Source: Paracoccaceae bacterium (GTDB lineage: Bacteria > Pseudomonadota > Alphaproteobacteria > Rhodobacterales > Rhodobacteraceae). From it: DNA of 16,326 nt. The stretch covers positions 1 to 16,326 of the forward strand of contig SKMI01000304.1 of the NCBI GenBank assembly GCA_007121115.1, read 5' to 3'. This document shows positions 1 through 6,414 of the stretch, piece by piece. Each line of letters begins with the position of its first letter. The stretch's first letter is position 1. The translations under genes and the position numbers were made by a program. The notes beneath the pieces were generated by a model, which was given only the letters and a program-made list of their open reading frames with translations, was not told where the DNA came from and searched no databases.

Positions 1-204
1 GCCGGACGGCTGCGCGGCACGGTCGAGATACAGATCACCGTGCGCAGCGATGGCGCGCTCACGGGTGTCGCCCTGCGGCGATCCTCGGGACACGCGGCGC
101 TGGATCAGGCCGCGCTCGAGGCCGCCCGCCGCGCCCGTATTCCCCCGGCACCGCAGGGGCTGAGCGGCGCGCACCGCTTCAACCTGCCGCTCAGTTTCCG
201 CTGA
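1..204 (+). CDS. TonB C-terminal domain protein, 3' end only
   Basis: Frame 1 is open from the left edge and stops with TGA at 202-204, giving the last 67 residues of a protein. The segment has the typical TonB C-terminal pattern: a beta strand (G-T-V-E-I-Q-I-T-V), a turn with S-D-G, then V-A-L-R-R-S-S-G-H, a helix A-L-D-Q-A-A-L-E-A-A-R-R-A-R, and a closing strand (F-N-L-P-L-S-F-R). In the family this domain sits in the periplasm and contacts TonB-dependent outer-membrane receptors, passing on energy from ExbB/ExbD. The N-terminal membrane anchor and proline-rich spacer lie outside the window, so whether it is a true TonB or another TonB-C family protein cannot be decided. It ends 265 bp before the next gene and is probably a separate unit. 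Confidence 0.75.
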   Translation, partial: AGRLRGTVEIQITVRSDGALTGVALRRSSGHAALDQAALEAARRARIPPAPQGLSGAHRFNLPLSFR

Positions 205-365
205 CCCCGGCCCGGCAACGCGGCGATCCGACAGAAGGGGCACGCGGCGCCACGGGACGCTATCGCCACCGCCCCGCCGAAGCCTTGCGCCAATCGGCAC
301 GGGGGCGCTCCCGCCCGCGGTCGCGCGCATCGAAGATGCGCGCACCGCCGTTGGGCCGGGCGCGT

Positions 366-414
366 CGCAAGGCGCCGCGCGGCACCGCACAAGCCCGCAG
401 GCTTGCCCCTTGCG
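366..414. other. Nested hairpin in the 205-469 spacer
   Basis: The 265-bp spacer between the TonB-like gene and the dehydrogenase holds no credible gene. It does hold a nested inverted repeat: outer arms CGCAAGG (366-372) and CCTTGCG (408-414), inner arms CAAGCC (390-395) and GGCTTG (400-405) around a CGCA loop. It could be a terminator for the upstream gene or a leader structure for the downstream one. There is no T run, so the role is open. Confidence 0.3.
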
Positions 415-469
415 CCCGCCCGCCCAGCGTGCCTATTGTCCCGCGCAACGCGATGCAGGAGATCGGTGC

Positions 470-1345
470 ATGGAAATCGGATCGGTAGGCGTGGTCGGTG
501 CCGGGCAGATGGGCAACGGGATCGCTCATGTGCTGGCGCTGGCCGGATACGAGGTTCTGCTGAACGACATTTCCGAAGAGGCGCTGTCCAAGGCCCTGGC
601 GCTGATCGAACGCAACCTGGACCGCCAGGTCAGCCGCGAGAAGATCAGCCAGACCGACCGCGACGCCGCCGTGGGGCGCATCCGCACCACCACCACGCTG
701 ACCGATCTGGGCAAATGCGACCTGATCATCGAGGCCGCGACCGAACGCGAGACCGTCAAGCAGGCGATCTTCGAGGACCTGCTACCGCATCTGCAGCCAC
801 ACACGATCCTGACCTCGAATACTTCCTCGATCTCGATCACCCGGCTGGCCAGTCGCACCGACCGGCCCGAGAAGTTCATGGGCTTTCACTTCATGAACCC
901 GGTCCCGGTGATGCAGCTGGTGGAACTGATCCGCGGCATCGCCACCGACGAGCCCACCTACCGAACGCTCCTGGGCGTGGTGGAACGGCTGGGCAAGACC
1001 CCGGCCTCGGCGGAGGATTTCCCGGCCTTCATCGTCAACCGCATCCTGATGCCGATGATCAACGAAGCCGTTTACACGCTCTACGAGGGCGTCGGCTCGG
1101 TGCAATCCATCGACCGGTCGCTGAAACTGGGCGCGAACCACCCGATGGGGCCGCTGGAACTGGCCGATTTCATCGGGCTGGACACCTGCCTTGCCATCAT
1201 GAACGTGCTGCATGACGGGCTGGCGGACACCAAGTACCGGCCCTGTCCGCTGCTGGTCAAATATGTCGAGGCCGGCTGGCTGGGCCGCAAGACCCAGCGC
1301 GGTTTCTACGACTACCGCGGCGAAACCCCGGTGCCCACGCGCTGA
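470..1345 (+). CDS. hbd: 3-hydroxybutyryl-CoA dehydrogenase
   Basis: A 291-residue cytosolic enzyme of the 3-hydroxyacyl-CoA dehydrogenase family, which interconverts 3-hydroxyacyl-CoA and acetoacetyl/3-oxoacyl-CoA with NAD(P). The N-terminal Rossmann domain starts V-G-V-V-G-A-G-Q-M-G (dinucleotide-binding GxGxxG at 10-15). The S-N-T-S-S motif is at 116-120, and the catalytic H in F-H-F-M-N-P is at 140, with E152 in V-E-L-I-R-G as its partner. The C-terminal domain has N-R-I-L-M-P-M-I-N-E-A and N-H-P-M-G-P-L-E-L-A-D-F-I-G-L-D. Length is normal for the stand-alone enzyme, with no crotonase domain as in FadB. The ATG at 470 is preceded by AGGAG at a good distance; an in-frame upstream extension to about 410 lacks family similarity. 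It probably serves beta-oxidation, butyrate or polyhydroxybutyrate metabolism. Neighbours upstream of the window would be needed to choose. Confidence 0.9.
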   Translation: MEIGSVGVVGAGQMGNGIAHVLALAGYEVLLNDISEEALSKALALIERNLDRQVSREKISQTDRDAAVGRIRTTTTLTDLGKCDLIIEAATERETVKQAIFEDLLPHLQPHTILTSNTSSISITRLASRTDRPEKFMGFHFMNPVPVMQLVELIRGIATDEPTYRTLLGVVERLGKTPASAEDFPAFIVNRILMPMINEAVYTLYEGVGSVQSIDRSLKLGANHPMGPLELADFIGLDTCLAIMNVLHDGLADTKYRPCPLLVKYVEAGWLGRKTQRGFYDYRGETPVPTR

Positions 1346-1399
1346 GCAACCCTTGGCCACCGCATCCCGGCAAAGCAGCGCCACGCCGCAAGCTGGGCC

Positions 1400-1431
1400 C
1401 GCACAACGCGCTTGCGCGTTGGGCAGCGCCC
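1400..1431 (-). repeat. Hairpin between convergent genes; possible terminator and partial repeat copy
   Basis: AACGCGC (1405-1411) and GCGCGTT (1414-1420) form a hairpin between the convergent ends of the dehydrogenase (+) and HPr (-). It may terminate either gene, although no clear T tract follows. Read on the minus strand, the hairpin is preceded by GGGCGCTGCCC (complement of 1421-1431). That 11-mer is also the head of the two longer repeats at 8094-8155 and 12322-12384, where a GC-rich hairpin follows in the same way. The CCCCGGGRTATTT tail of those repeats is absent here, so kinship is tentative. The rest of the 150-bp spacer shows nothing else I can support. Confidence 0.4.
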
Positions 1432-1495
1432 GCGAAGTGCCATGGGCGGGTGGGCGGGGCGCTGAGCGGGCGCTTCTGGCACGGGCGCAGGGGTG

Positions 1496-1765
1496 CTACA
1501 TTGACTCGCCGAACCGGCTGTCCACCAGCGCCTCCAGCGCCGCGACCAGCGCCTCGGCGTCGTCGCCGGTGGCGCGCACGGTGATCGAACTGCCGCAGGA
1601 GGCGGCGAGCATCAGCAAGCCCATGATCGAATCGCCCGCCACACTCATGCCGTCCTTTTCCACCTCGACCCGCGCCTCGTAGCGCTCCACCACCTCGACG
1701 AAACGGGCCGAGGCGCGGGCGTGCAGCCCCTTCTCGTTCACGATCTCCAGAACCTTCTCGATCAT
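1496..1765 (-). CDS. ptsH: Phosphocarrier protein HPr
   Basis: An 89-residue HPr-family protein, the usual length. The phosphorylated histidine is H15 in K-G-L-H-A-R-A-S, and the regulatory serine is S46 in G-D-S-I-M-G-L-L-M-L-A-A-S. In the family, Enzyme I phosphorylates His15 and HPr kinase phosphorylates Ser46; both target sites are intact. It is the last gene of the chvI-chvG-hprK-rapZ-EIIA-HPr operon, 42 bp after EIIA. A purine-rich AGGGGGGC lies just upstream of the ATG at 1765. No sugar-specific EIIB/EIIC is nearby, so HPr here probably works in a regulatory PTS rather than in sugar uptake. The kinase for Ser46 is encoded three genes upstream. Confidence 0.95.
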   Translation of the reverse strand: MIEKVLEIVNEKGLHARASARFVEVVERYEARVEVEKDGMSVAGDSIMGLLMLAASCGSSITVRATGDDAEALVAALEALVDSRFGESM

Positions 1766-1807
1766 CTGCCCCCCTGCAGCGCAGCCTCACGCCCTGTGAG
1801 AGCGCCC

Positions 1808-2224
1808 TCAGACACCGCGCCCGTCATATTCGATGGAATTGATGTACTTCCGCCCCGCTTCGAGCGCCAGTGTGGCGGCTTCGCCCAGCGCCAGATGGCG
1901 ACTCTTCGCCAGCTTGATCAGCATCGGCAGGTTGGCGCCATAGAGGATGCGGCGGTTCGGCGCCGCACAGGCCGGCAACGACAGGTTGGCGGGCGAGCCA
2001 CCGAACAGATCGGTCACCACCACCACGCCGTTGCCACGATCCACATCGGCCACGGCATGGGTGATTTCGGCGGTCTTGTGACGGCGGTCATGGTCGTATT
2101 CGATGGCAATGGCGCGTATGCCGACCTGCTTGCCCACCACATGTTCGACAGCCGCAAGGTATTCCCGGGCCAGCCCGCCATGCGCCACGATCACGATACC
2201 GATCTGACCCGCAGCCCCGTCCAT
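1808..2224 (-). CDS. PTS EIIA component, mannose-type
   Basis: A 138-residue single-domain EIIA of the mannose/fructose/sorbose class. After a short lead it has the parallel beta strand I-G-I-V-I-V-A-H-G-G-L-A with the phosphoacceptor H15. Further on is V-V-V-V-T-D-L-F-G-G-S-P-A-N, the other hallmark of the fold. In the family, His receives phosphate from HPr; in alphaproteobacteria without matching EIIB/EIIC the protein is regarded as regulatory, tuning partners by its phosphorylation state. The ATG follows the rapZ stop codon by a single base (TAGGATG), so translation is probably coupled. HPr follows after 42 bp. The product is often called ManX or PtsM-like; I leave the symbol empty because the substrate role does not apply. 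Confidence 0.92.
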   Translation of the reverse strand: MDGAAGQIGIVIVAHGGLAREYLAAVEHVVGKQVGIRAIAIEYDHDRRHKTAEITHAVADVDRGNGVVVVTDLFGGSPANLSLPACAAPNRRILYGANLPMLIKLAKSRHLALGEAATLALEAGRKYINSIEYDGRGV

Positions 2225-2225
2225 C

Positions 2226-3125
2226 CTATACCGGCGATACCCTCGCCATCCGTTTCAGTTCCCTGTGCCGCTTAGACACCCGCCATCCGCGGGCCGCAAG
2301 GGCCTGTGACAGTTTTTCCACCACCATCACCGAGCGATGCTTCCCGCCGGTGCAGCCGACGGCGATGTTCAGCGCGGCCTTGCCCTCCTCGGCGCAGGCC
2401 GGCAGCATCAACTCGACAAGCCCCTGCACCCGGTCGAAGAATTCGGCGAAGCGCGGATCGGCGCTGACATGTGCAGCCACGCGCGGTTCGTGGCCGTCCA
2501 GCGGGCGCAGCGCGGGCTCCCAATGCGGGTTGCGCAGGAAACGACAGTCGAAAACCATATCGGCATCCGGTGGAAGCCCGCGCTTGAAGGCGAAGGATTG
2601 TAGCGTCACCACCATCGCGGCGCTGCCGGTGATGCCGAACCACCGTCCGATGGTGGCGCGCAGATCGTGCGGACTGAGATCCGAGGTGTCGATCAGCACA
2701 TCGGCCTGTCGACGGATCGGCGCCAGCAGGCCGACCTCGCGTTCGATCCCTTCGGCAGGACTGTCATCGCCGCTCATCGGATGGCGGCGCCGGGTTTCGG
2801 AGAAGCGGCGCAGCAGGGTCGGAACAGCGCAGTCGAGATAGACAAGCTCCACCGGATGCACGCCTTCTGCCCGCAGCGAGTCCAGAAGGTCGGCGAAGGC
2901 ATCCACCGCGAAATCGCGGTTGCGCGGATCGATGCCCAGCACCAGCGGGCGCGTCAGGGCACGCCCGGCCAGAAGCTGCGGCACCATCGACAAGGGCATG
3001 TTGTCGATCGCCTCGAATCCGAGATCCTCGAGCGCATTCAGCGCCGTGCCGCGCCCCGCCCCGGCGGGACCGGTGACAAACACCAGCGGTGGCTGCCTCG
3101 CACCCTTCTGCGCCTCAGCTTTCAT
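2226..3125 (-). CDS. rapZ: RNase adapter / nucleotide-binding protein RapZ
   Basis: A 299-residue RapZ (YvcJ) family protein of normal length. The N-terminal domain begins with strand P-L-V-F-V-T-G-P and continues L-E-D-L-G-F-E-A-I-D-N-M-P, a family signature. The D-V-L-I-D-T-S-D-L motif is in the middle. The C-terminal domain ends with A-V-G-C-T-G-G-K-H-R-S-V-M-V-V-E-K-L, which in E. coli RapZ binds small RNA and metabolite. The P-loop reads GPAGAGRGT (19-27), so the usual G-K-S/T is replaced by R-G-T, which may weaken nucleotide binding. In enterobacteria RapZ guides RNase E to the GlmZ sRNA; whether it does so here is unknown. The gene overlaps hprK by 11 bp and sits inside the PTS operon, suggesting a link between PTS phosphorylation and cell-envelope sugar supply. 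Confidence 0.93.
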   Translation of the reverse strand: MKAEAQKGARQPPLVFVTGPAGAGRGTALNALEDLGFEAIDNMPLSMVPQLLAGRALTRPLVLGIDPRNRDFAVDAFADLLDSLRAEGVHPVELVYLDCAVPTLLRRFSETRRRHPMSGDDSPAEGIEREVGLLAPIRRQADVLIDTSDLSPHDLRATIGRWFGITGSAAMVVTLQSFAFKRGLPPDADMVFDCRFLRNPHWEPALRPLDGHEPRVAAHVSADPRFAEFFDRVQGLVELMLPACAEEGKAALNIAVGCTGGKHRSVMVVEKLSQALAARGWRVSKRHRELKRMARVSPV

Positions 3126-3639
3126 CGTGTCGCTCTTCTTCCGGCACGTCGATCATGCCGCCCCGCAAAAGCTGCACCACCGCGGCGGGCAGCAGGGGCA
3201 ATGTCCTGCATCTGATCTGGGGCATTTGCAGGCCGATCAAGTCAATTCGGCGTGCAGGGGGCAGGCGTTCTTGGCCCGCTTCGCACAGATCCACCACCAC
3301 ATGGATCGGCGCCGTCACCGTATCGGGCACGCGCAGAAGGCCGATACCGCGGGCCTCGATCATCCCGGCGATGGCCTCGGGCGCCGCCGCCCAGAGTTGC
3401 GCGCCGAGGCGGCGCAGGATGACACGGTCATCGGCAATCAGCCGCGCCCCGCGCGACATCAACTCCAGCGCCAGTGCGGATTTTCCGGCACCGGAGGGGC
3501 CGGTGATCAACACCCCCCGCCAGGCGCCATCGACCTCGAGCGCGGCGGCACTTGCGTGGACAACGCGCTCGGGCGGCGGTGTCGGTGCGGCGTGCTCTGT
3601 GGAACCGGACGCGCCCGGGGGCACGGGGCCCGCGGTCAC
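3115..3639 (-). CDS. hprK: HPr kinase/phosphorylase, short alphaproteobacterial form
   Basis: A 174-residue protein matching only the C-terminal catalytic domain of HprK. It has a Walker A motif GPSGAGKS at 47-54, A-D-D at 70-72, and the HprK signature M-I-E-A-R-G-I-G-L-L-R-V around 93-104. Gram-positive HprK is about 310 residues with an extra N-terminal domain. The short form is typical of alphaproteobacteria and is not a truncation. It should phosphorylate and dephosphorylate Ser46 of HPr, whose gene is three positions downstream. The start is GTG (complement of 3637-3639) and overlaps the chvG stop as GTGA, which points to translational coupling. The first 25 residues are proline-rich and poorly conserved, so the start could lie slightly further in. 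It overlaps rapZ by 11 bp. Confidence 0.92.
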   Translation of the reverse strand: MTAGPVPPGASGSTEHAAPTPPPERVVHASAAALEVDGAWRGVLITGPSGAGKSALALELMSRGARLIADDRVILRRLGAQLWAAAPEAIAGMIEARGIGLLRVPDTVTAPIHVVVDLCEAGQERLPPARRIDLIGLQMPQIRCRTLPLLPAAVVQLLRGGMIDVPEEERHDES

Positions 3640-5297
3640 TGCGGCAGGCCGACCACGAATCGCGCGCCCAGCGGCGCGGTCGCGGCGTCGGCCCCTTGCG
3701 GGCGGATATTCTCGGCCCAGATCACACCGTTATGCGCCTCGACAATCTGCTTCGAGATCGCCAGCCCCAGCCCGGAGTGATTGCCGAACTGCTTTTCCGG
3801 CCGCTCGGAGTAGAAACGCTTGAAGATGCGCTTGAGCGCGCTTTCCGGGATGCCCGGCCCGGTATCCTCGACCACCACGAGGATGCGGTTGTCCTTCTGG
3901 CGCGCCCAGATGCGCACCGCGTCGCCTTCCTCGCAGAAGGAAATCGCGTTGGTGATCAGGTTGACGAAGACCTGCGCCAGCCGCGCCTCCAGCCCGGTCG
4001 TGATGATGGGTTCGGACGGCAGCGCCTTGATGAATTCGACGTTCTTGGCCGCGGCTTCCTGCGACAGGTGTTCGCACAGGTTGTCCAGCATTCGGGTCAG
4101 ATCGAATTCCTCTTCCGCTTCCTTGACCAGTTCGCTGTCCAGCCGCGAGGCGTTCGACGTGTCCGAGACCAGCCGGTCGATGCGCCGCACATCATGTTCG
4201 ACCACATCCAGCAGGCGCTGGACCTGATCCTCGCGCTTGGCCATCCGCAGCGTGCCCACGGCCGAGCGGAGCGAAGCGAGCGGGTTCTTGATCTCATGCG
4301 CCACATCGGCGGCGAACTGTTCATTGACCTCGATCCGGTCATAGAGCGCCGAGACCATGCCGCGCATGGCCTGCGACAGGCGCCCGATCTCGTCGGGGCG
4401 GCCGGTCAGGTCGGGGATGCGCACCCGCCCCGGCGCCACGCGGCGGGCATTGCGCGACCGGCCCAGTTCGGCGGCCATGGCCAGATCGGCCAGCGGGTTG
4501 GCGATGGTCGCGGCCAGCACGAAGCTCAGGCCCACCGAAACCACCAGCGCAATCAGGAACATCTGCAGCACCTGCTCGCGCTCGTGCCGCATCATCAGAT
4601 CGATCTTGGAGGCATCGGTGCGCAGCACCACGGTCCCGGTATGGGTTCCGTCCTCGACCACCGGCGCGGCGACAGTGATCCACATGTATTGCCCCGGTTC
4701 GCGCTCGATCTCGCTGGCCGAGAGGCCGCCGGTCGCCGAAAGAAGCAGCCGCGCCAGTTCCGCGTCCTCTTCCTCGTCGGCGTCGGGGATCAGCCGCGCG
4801 CCGGTCACCAGCCGCAGCCCCGACCAGACCCGCGTCAGGAAATCGCTGATCACCGTGGAGCGCTGTTCGCCGCCCGCCGCATCCGGCGGGGTCGAAAACC
4901 GCAGCGCGCCGGACTTGCGGTCCAGCAGCGCGCCATCAGGGTCGAAGATCAGGAGTTCGGTCTGCGGGTCCAGCGTCACCGCACCCACCAGCCCGGGGCG
5001 CGCCAGGTCCATCCCGCCGGCCCCGGTGATCACATCGGCGATGATCTCGGCCTTGGTGACCAGCGTGCGTTCGTGCTGCGCCATGAGGCTGTCGCGGAAC
5101 GGGTTGGTGAACAGCACCCCGGCGACCAGGATGATGAGCGCCAGCAGGTTGAACATGACGATCTTGCGCGCCAGCGGCGAGCTGTAGACGCTGAACACAC
5201 TGCGACCGGCGCGGCGCTTCTGCACCTCGCTTTCAACGGCATCATCCGGGCGGACCCAGTCGTCGCCCAGGACGATATCAGCCTGCGCGGCAGACAT
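3636..5297 (-). CDS. chvG: Sensor histidine kinase ChvG (ExoS)
   Basis: A 553-residue inner-membrane histidine kinase. Hydrophobic segments at about 46-66 and 245-266 bracket a periplasmic sensor domain of roughly 180 residues. A HAMP region follows (A-N-P-L-A-D-L-A onward). The phosphorylated H334 lies in D-V-A-H-E-I-K-N-P-L. The ATP-binding domain shows the N box (V-F-V-N-L-I-T-N-A), G1 box (V-E-D-T-G-P-G-I-P), F box (F-K-R-F-Y-S) and G2 box (G-L-G-L-A-I-S-K). In Agrobacterium, Sinorhizobium and Brucella this kinase responds to acid or envelope stress and is restrained by periplasmic ExoR. No exoR is in the window. An AGGA ribosome site precedes the ATG, and chvI lies 50 bp upstream. Phosphotransfer to ChvI is expected from the pairing. 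Confidence 0.94.
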   Translation of the reverse strand: MSAAQADIVLGDDWVRPDDAVESEVQKRRAGRSVFSVYSSPLARKIVMFNLLALIILVAGVLFTNPFRDSLMAQHERTLVTKAEIIADVITGAGGMDLARPGLVGAVTLDPQTELLIFDPDGALLDRKSGALRFSTPPDAAGGEQRSTVISDFLTRVWSGLRLVTGARLIPDADEEEDAELARLLLSATGGLSASEIEREPGQYMWITVAAPVVEDGTHTGTVVLRTDASKIDLMMRHEREQVLQMFLIALVVSVGLSFVLAATIANPLADLAMAAELGRSRNARRVAPGRVRIPDLTGRPDEIGRLSQAMRGMVSALYDRIEVNEQFAADVAHEIKNPLASLRSAVGTLRMAKREDQVQRLLDVVEHDVRRIDRLVSDTSNASRLDSELVKEAEEEFDLTRMLDNLCEHLSQEAAAKNVEFIKALPSEPIITTGLEARLAQVFVNLITNAISFCEEGDAVRIWARQKDNRILVVVEDTGPGIPESALKRIFKRFYSERPEKQFGNHSGLGLAISKQIVEAHNGVIWAENIRPQGADAATAPLGARFVVGLPQ

Positions 5298-5347
5298 CTC
5301 GGTGCTTCCTGCTCATGCCCATATCCGGCCCCATCTTCGGCCGACAA

Positions 5348-6049
5348 TCAGGCTTCGTTATACTTGTAGCCGATGCCGTATAGCGTTTCGATCGACGAGA
5401 ACTCCTCATCCACCGACCGCATCTTCTTGCGCAACCGCTTGATATGGCTGTCGATGGTGCGGTCGTCGACGTAGACCTGATCGTCGTAGGCGACATCCAT
5501 CAACTGGTCGCGGCTTTTCACGAAACCGGGCCGCTGCGCCAGCGCCTGCAACAGCAGGAACTCGGTCACCGTCAGCGTGACCTCCTGCCCCTTCCATTTC
5601 ACCGAATGCCGCAGCGGGTCCATTTCCAGACTGCCGCGCACCATGACCTTGCTTTCCTCGGTCACCGCCTCTTCGCCGCTTTCGATCGCATCCCGGCGGC
5701 GCAGGAGCGCGCGGATACGTTCGACCAGGAGGCGCTGCGAGAATGGCTTCTTCACGTAGTCGTCCGCGCCCATGCGCAGGCCCAGCACCTCGTCGATCTC
5801 GTCATCCTTGGAGGTGAGAAAGATCACCGGCATCTGCGTCTTCTGGCGCAGCCGCTGCAACAGCTCCATCCCGTCCATGCGGGGCATCTTCATGTCCAGC
5901 ACCGCCATGTCCGGCAGGCGCCGGTTGAAGGCGTCCAGCGCCGATTGACCGTCATTGTAGGTTTCGACTTCGAACCCTTCTGCCTCAAGGCAGATGGAAA
6001 CGGATGTCAGGATATTCCTGTCATCATCCACGAGGGCGATTCTCGACAT
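5348..6049 (-). CDS. chvI: Response regulator ChvI
   Basis: A 233-residue OmpR/PhoB-family DNA-binding response regulator. The receiver domain has the acidic pocket D8-D9-D10, the phosphoacceptor D52 in A-V-L-D-M-K-M-P, the switch T in F-L-T-S-K, and K in D-D-Y-V-K-K-P-F. A C-terminal winged-helix domain contains T-V-T-E-F-L-L-L and the terminal Y-G-I-G-Y-K-Y-N. I chose the ATG at 6049 over one five codons upstream (6064). The family starts M-x-x-I-A-L-V-D-D-D, and the alternative's first codons themselves contain the ribosome site AAGGA at seven bases from this ATG. It is the first gene of the leftward operon and faces pckA, a gene known to lie next to chvI in rhizobia. Confidence 0.95.
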   Translation of the reverse strand: MSRIALVDDDRNILTSVSICLEAEGFEVETYNDGQSALDAFNRRLPDMAVLDMKMPRMDGMELLQRLRQKTQMPVIFLTSKDDEIDEVLGLRMGADDYVKKPFSQRLLVERIRALLRRRDAIESGEEAVTEESKVMVRGSLEMDPLRHSVKWKGQEVTLTVTEFLLLQALAQRPGFVKSRDQLMDVAYDDQVYVDDRTIDSHIKRLRKKMRSVDEEFSSIETLYGIGYKYNEA

Positions 6050-6103
6050 TTGCCTGTCCTTCATGTCTGCTCGGATCTGGCCGTTTGGCCTTATTTTGGA
6101 CAG

Positions 6104-6131
6104 ATTCTACGGATTTGCCCCGGAGAATCAA
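6104..6131 (-). promoter_or_regulatory. Candidate promoter of the chvI operon
   Basis: On the minus strand, TTGATT (complement of 6126-6131) and TAGAAT (complement of 6104-6109) are separated by 16 bp. They resemble -35 and -10 boxes of the housekeeping sigma factor. Transcription would begin near 6097, leaving a leader of about 50 bases before the ATG at 6049. The leader contains a small GGCC-AAAC-GGCC hairpin. This is a match by eye only. Confidence 0.5.
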
Positions 6132-6212
6132 CAAAATACTCACCGCCCATGTTCCCCCGAGCCCGGTTTGCATGGCGCGGCGTGCCAAACGGCAACACCC
6201 GAACGATGCTGC

Positions 6213-6226
6213 AACTTGTGCAAGTT
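6213..6226. promoter_or_regulatory. Palindrome AACTTG-TG-CAAGTT
   Basis: A perfect two-fold symmetric site with 6-bp arms and a 2-bp centre in the spacer between chvI and pckA. It lies about 100 bp upstream of a possible pckA -10 element. Its size and symmetry suit a dimeric regulator; the regulator is unknown. Confidence 0.4.
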
Positions 6227-6240
6227 AAGCGGCGAAATGC

Positions 6241-6280
6241 CATGATTGCGTTAACTTGGGCATGGTTGCGCTAACTCTGG
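6241..6280 (+). repeat. Tandem 20-bp direct repeat upstream of pckA
   Basis: Two adjacent 20-bp units, 6241-6260 and 6261-6280, agree at 16 of 20 positions (CATGRTTGCGYTAACT then YKGG), and CAT of a third unit follows. OmpR-family regulators such as ChvI often bind direct repeats on one face of the helix, and the ~2-turn period fits. It is therefore a candidate ChvI or pckA activator site. The 365-bp spacer 6050-6414 otherwise holds only the chvI promoter, the palindrome at 6213-6226 and a weak TATAGC -10-like hexamer at 6315-6320. Confidence 0.5.
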
Positions 6281-6414
6281 CATACCAACCTGTTCCATCC
6301 TTGGCCGCGCGTGCTATAGCGCAGGCCCGGGCGGGTCAGATCCGGGAGTTCCGGCGCCGGGGCAAGTTCCGGAGCATGGGGTCGGCGCAGCGCGCGGCAA
6401 GAGGAGCAGAGGAC

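Noticed and set aside
3115..3639. hprK as a truncated pseudogene
   Set aside because: Only the catalytic domain is present, but this short form is normal in alphaproteobacteria. The P-loop and signature are intact and the gene sits in a tight operon.
3552..5369. Plus-strand open frame of 605 codons opposite chvG
   Set aside because: Antisense shadow of chvG. It is low in complexity (R, H, Q, D rich) with no motif, while chvG has every histidine-kinase box.
6279..6320. Possible sigma54 promoter upstream of pckA (TGGC...GC)
   Set aside because: The GG to GC spacing is not the required 10 bases at either candidate (8 bases at 6303-6314; no GC after TGGCAT).
6256..6414. N-terminal extension of pckA
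   Set aside because: The family start is at 6415 with a good ribosome site. The upstream codons overlap the regulatory repeats.
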